This document shows positions 6,181 to 10,944 of a stretch of DNA of 10,944 bases, in pieces. Both the position numbers and the translations under genes were made by a program. Source of the DNA: DAOUFU01 sp034429275 (GTDB lineage Bacteria > Chloroflexota > Anaerolineae > Aggregatilineales > Aggregatilineaceae); NCBI GenBank assembly GCA_034429275.1, contig DAOUFU010000166.1:1-10944 (forward strand), in the 5' to 3' direction. The stretch's first letter is position 1; the number at the start of each line of letters is the position of its first letter. The notes under the pieces were generated by a model that did not search any database, was not told the DNA's origin, and worked only from the letters and a program-made list of their open reading frames with translations.

Positions 6181-6492
6181 GGCCCAGCCGAAACTCGTTT
6201 GCCCCGCCCGCCGACTCGCCGTTGACGCCGGGGGCAGAATCCGGTATTGTTGTGCGGGCAAATGACCGGGCGGGATAACACCCATCACCCATCTTTTGTG
6301 TGTTTGCTCACTGTAAACCCGCGCCGCACTGCGGCAAAAAAGCGAAGGTTGTGCCGGGACCATAGTTCCGTATACACCTCAGCAAAACGCACCGCACGAG
6401 GAGCGTAAGCGCGGCACTGCCGCACCCGTGAGGTTGAGCGCCAACCGTCACGATGTCTGTTCACCCTTTGAGCATTTCTAGGAGAATTGTGC
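6181..6492 (+). promoter_or_regulatory. Leader region of ppdK (no gene seen)
   Basis: This 312-nt stretch between the repeat and ppdK has no convincing ORF. A weak promoter-like pair is TTGTGC (6250-6255), 18 nt, GATAAC (6274-6279). Two short hairpins with the same ACT loop lie downstream: GCCGC-ACT-GCGGC (6323-6335, followed by six A's) and GCGGC-ACT-GCCGC (6411-6423). If the promoter is real, ppdK has a long leader of about 200 nt. AGGAGA at 6480-6485 is the ribosome binding site. No known riboswitch is recognised. Confidence 0.3.
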
Positions 6493-9180
<2,688 letters not shown>

Positions 9181-9207
9181 TCCCGCGCTTTCTCTGCTCG
9201 ACCCTGG

Positions 9208-9240
9208 CAGGCCGCTCCATCTGGGGCGGCCTGTTTTTTT
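9208..9240 (+). terminator. Intrinsic terminator of ppdK
   Basis: CAGGCCGCTCC (9208-9218) pairs with GGGGCGGCCTG (9223-9233) over 11 positions with one G-T wobble, around the 4-nt loop ATCT. Seven T's follow directly (9234-9240). It lies 27 nt after the ppdK stop. Confidence 0.95.
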
Positions 9241-9245
9241 CGCCC

Positions 9246-9274
9246 TGGACAATCCACCCCGCCGCGCGTAAGAT
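9246..9274 (+). promoter_or_regulatory. Candidate promoter for the GNAT gene
   Basis: TGGACA (9246-9251; 5 of 6 of TTGACA) is followed after 17 nt by TAAGAT (9269-9274; 4 of 6 of TATAAT, with the conserved TA and final T). It lies directly after the ppdK terminator and 75 nt before the small upstream ORF. Confidence 0.5.
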
Positions 9275-9349
9275 AACACGGTTTCACGTTCATTGTGTCC
9301 TCGATTGCCTCACAAGGTGCGGCCCCTCTGCCGCCCAGGAGAGACTCCC

Positions 9350-9496
9350 ATGCAGCGTTCATTCAATGCCCCCATCACCCTATCGGGAAGCCGCAAGAGC
9401 TTCGTTGCCGGAAATCGCGCGTATCACCTGTCTACCCATCCTGTGAGGAAACCGAATGACCATACCCGAATCGATCACGATTCGCCCGTATACTGA
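9350..9496 (+). CDS. Possible small ORF (48 aa) upstream of and overlapping the GNAT gene
   Basis: An ATG at 9350 sits 7 nt after AGGAGA (9337-9342), a ribosome binding site at least as good as that of the acetyltransferase gene. The frame runs 48 codons, beginning MQRSFNAPITLSGSRKSF, and stops with TGA at 9494-9496, so it overlaps the GNAT start (9456) by 41 nt in another frame. No family, signal peptide or membrane segment is recognised; the product is basic and polar. It could be a leader peptide that couples translation to the GNAT gene, or the site may be fortuitous. Only the ribosome binding site and the position support it. Confidence 0.3.
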   Translation: MQRSFNAPITLSGSRKSFVAGNRAYHLSTHPVRKPNDHTRIDHDSPVY

Positions 9497-10445
9497 CTCT
9501 GATCTGCCCGCGCTGGTCGATCTCATCAACCGCGCGGTCGCGTTTGACTCCGAAGACCAGTTCGTGACGCTCGACGCTCTACGCGCCCGCGCCGAACGCT
9601 TCTACGTCACCCCCCAAGACAACTGGTTTGTTGCCATCACCCCCGAAGGCCGCCTGGTCGGGTGGGCCACTGCCGAGATCGACCCCCGCATCGGCAGAGG
9701 TTGGGCCGACTGCCGCATCGATCCCGACTTCCGCCGCCAGGGCATCGGCACGCGGCTGCTGACCGCCGCCGATGATCGCTTCCGCGCGCGCGCCGAAGCC
9801 GAACTCGTGCCCGGCATGCCGCTGATCGTCGCGCGCTTCGCCAGCGAAACCAACGCCGCCGCCCGCGCCCTGCTCGAACGCGCCGGATACGAAGCGGTCC
9901 GCCGGTCCTGGTTCATGCGCATCAGCCTCGCCGACCCCATCGACGCGCCCGCGCTGCCGGAAGGCATCACCTTCCGTCCGCTGGACTGGGAGCGCGACTC
10001 GCGCGCCGTCTTCGAGGCGCAGGAAGACATCTTCCGCGACAACTGGGGCTACACCCCGCCGCCCTTTGAGCTGTGGCAGGAGATCAGCCTGAAGGAATTC
10101 CCCTTTGGCGGCAGCATGTGGCTGATTGCGGTTGATTCCGCCGGGCAGATCGTCGGCCTGTGCCTGCCGCGCCCGAAGTCGTTCGACGATGCCAGTATTG
10201 GCTGGATCGATTCCGTCGGCGTGCGGGCGAGCTACCGGCGGCGCGGCCTGGGCAGCATCCTGCTGCGGCACGGTTTCCGCGTCCTGCGCGAGCACGGCTT
10301 CACCACCGCCGAGCTGGAAGTGGACTCCGAGAACAGCACCAATGCCGTCGCGCTGTACGAGCGAGCCAGGATGCACACCTACCGCTGCTACCTGGTCCAC
10401 CGCAAGGCCATACGCGGCGACCAATCCCTGATCTGGAAACCGTGA
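9456..10445 (+). CDS. Tandem GNAT-domain N-acetyltransferase
   Basis: The 329-residue protein has two GNAT domains in a row, which use acetyl-CoA to acetylate an amine. Domain 1 (about 6-158) has the pyrophosphate-binding loop RRQGIGTRLL (93-102), followed by NAAARALLERAGYE. Domain 2 (about 170-318) has IDSVGVRASYRRRGLGSILL (251-270), then ELEVDSENSTNAVALYERA (286-304). Domain 2 is closer to the consensus. This layout resembles mycothiol synthase (MshD) and related two-domain acetyltransferases, but no mycothiol gene is nearby and the substrate cannot be read from sequence. GAGGAA (9445-9450) lies 5 nt before the ATG. A candidate promoter and a possible small ORF precede it. No clear intrinsic terminator follows; a palindromic repeat begins 14 nt after the stop. 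Confidence 0.92.
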   Translation: MTIPESITIRPYTDSDLPALVDLINRAVAFDSEDQFVTLDALRARAERFYVTPQDNWFVAITPEGRLVGWATAEIDPRIGRGWADCRIDPDFRRQGIGTRLLTAADDRFRARAEAELVPGMPLIVARFASETNAAARALLERAGYEAVRRSWFMRISLADPIDAPALPEGITFRPLDWERDSRAVFEAQEDIFRDNWGYTPPPFELWQEISLKEFPFGGSMWLIAVDSAGQIVGLCLPRPKSFDDASIGWIDSVGVRASYRRRGLGSILLRHGFRVLREHGFTTAELEVDSENSTNAVALYERARMHTYRCYLVHRKAIRGDQSLIWKP

Positions 10446-10458
10446 CGGCCCGTGCTCC

Positions 10459-10545
10459 GATGCACTTTGACAGTGTGATCGGCGACTAACTGGCCTCACC
10501 CCCGCGCGGCCACAACCGGGTCGGGGGTGAGGCCGGACTCTCGCT
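10459..10545 (+). repeat. Structured palindromic repeat, internally deleted copy (copy A)
   Basis: GGCCTCACCCCCG (10492-10504) and CGGGGGTGAGGCC (10522-10534) form 13-bp inverted arms around only 17 nt, against 65 nt between the 14-bp arms of the full copy. The left flank from GATGCACTTTG (10459) to GTGATCGG matches copy B. The right flank GGACTCTCGC matches the reverse complement of the flank of copy C at 6031-6040. It lies directly behind the GNAT stop and could form a stable hairpin in its transcript, though no T-run follows. The region 10546-10640 holds nothing recognisable. Confidence 0.75.
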
Positions 10546-10640
10546 CGAAAACGCACTGTCAGGTTTTGCACGCTTCCGGCAGGCCCCCAGGGCAAACGCA
10601 TCAAAAAAGCTGTTTTGGTTGAAGCGCATCGCTTGCCCCT

Positions 10641-10735
10641 GATGCACTTTGGCCATGTGATCGGATATGAGGGCTGCGAACGGCTGGCCTCACCCCCGCG
10701 CGGCCAAAACCGGGCCGCTCCGCCCCCTCTCCGAA
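10641..10735 (+). repeat. Structured palindromic repeat, copy truncated at the IS end (copy B)
   Basis: It starts with GATGCACTTTGG (10641) and GTGATCGG like copy A, then has the arm GGCCTCACCCCCGC (10686-10699) and the inner hairpin with GGCC-AAAACC-GGGCC. About 50 nt (10684-10734) match the reverse complement of copy C with one missing base and one substitution. The match ends after CTCCGA near 10735, a few bases before the IS481-type end. The second arm (GGGGGTGAGGCC) is absent, so the copy is cut in half. Confidence 0.75.
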
Positions 10736-10739
10736 AATT

Positions 10740-10944
10740 TGTATAGACCGGAGAGATAGGTAACACATCGTCGGAGACATGGGTAACACTTTCTGAGACA
10801 TTAGAGCATGGCTGAAAAGGAGTAGAAAGAGGTCCGCCATGCCCTGGAAAGCGAAGACCACCATGTCCCTGCGATATGAATTTGTGAAACTGGCGCAGCA
10901 ACCCGACACGCAGATGAGCAGCTTGTGCCAGCAGTATGGGATCA
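10740..10944 (+). mobile_element. IS481-family insertion sequence, left end (continues beyond window)
   Basis: The element appears to begin with TGT at 10740-10742. The end has a tandem motif: CGGAGAGATAGGTAACAC (10749-10766) and CGGAGACATGGGTAACAC (10772-10789), 23 nt apart, with a weaker third CTGAGACATT from 10793. Such repeated end motifs are probably transposase binding sites. The transposase start follows at 10839. The exact boundary and the target duplication cannot be fixed without the right end. Confidence 0.75.
10839..10944 (+). CDS. IS481-family transposase, N-terminal fragment (3' end outside window)
   Basis: The first 35 codons are present and open to the window end. The product starts MPWKAKTTMSLRYEFVKLA and continues to SSLCQQYGI. 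This matches the typical start of IS481-type transposases (MPWK..., a charged helix, then 'LC..YGIS' opening the helix-turn-helix). The rest, including the DDE catalytic core, should follow outside the window, so completeness cannot be judged. GAGG (10829-10832) lies 6 nt before the ATG. Confidence 0.85.
   Translation, partial: MPWKAKTTMSLRYEFVKLAQQPDTQMSSLCQQYGI

Noticed and set aside
6024..6278. Open frame of 84 codons in the repeat before ppdK
   Set aside because: It is a translation of the palindromic repeat; similar peptide strings come from the other copies, and there is no ribosome site.
9579..10901. A 440-codon open frame on the minus strand opposite the GNAT gene
   Set aside because: It runs through the GNAT gene, both palindromic repeats and the IS end without any domain or ribosome site; it is a composition artefact.

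Overview
This is a GC-rich bacterial window with strong GC preference at third codon positions. The mix of genes suggests a Chloroflexota (Anaerolineae-like) genome: an APC permease with a long soluble tail, a NifU/SufU-type scaffold beside a Rieske ferredoxin, a secreted PD40-plus-SH3b protein, and GC-rich palindromic repeats between genes. This placement is inference from gene style; no rRNA or other marker is present to fix it.

Layout. Positions 1-327 are the 3' end of an APC-family permease. From 411 to 3433 four genes lie head to tail with a 4-nt overlap and then gaps of 25 and 20 nt, a likely operon: a NifU/IscU/SufU-family Fe-S scaffold, a Clp N-terminal domain fused to a site-2 (M50) intramembrane protease, a Rieske [2Fe-2S] ferredoxin, and a stand-alone B3/B4 (PheRS-beta editing-like) protein. 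A hairpin with A- and T-rich flanks at 3446-3477 separates this operon from a convergent secreted beta-propeller/SH3b gene (complement 3520-4812). A 386-nt divergent intergenic region follows, then a secreted six-cysteine protein of unknown function (5199-5951) with more relaxed codon use.

Positions 5952-6492 carry a structured palindromic repeat and the leader of ppdK. Pyruvate phosphate dikinase (6493-9180) is complete, with all main catalytic motifs, and ends in a textbook terminator. Next come a candidate promoter, a possible small upstream ORF and a tandem-GNAT acetyltransferase (9456-10445). The last 500 nt hold two more copies of the same palindromic repeat. The second copy is cut short where the left end of an IS481-family element begins, and the window ends inside that element's transposase.

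The most unusual content is the four-gene operon, above all the ClpN-M50 fusion, which puts a substrate-recognition domain of Clp unfoldases on a membrane-embedded protease next to Fe-S genes. The second is the repeat family, whose three copies (one full, one internally deleted, one cut by the IS) show its architecture.
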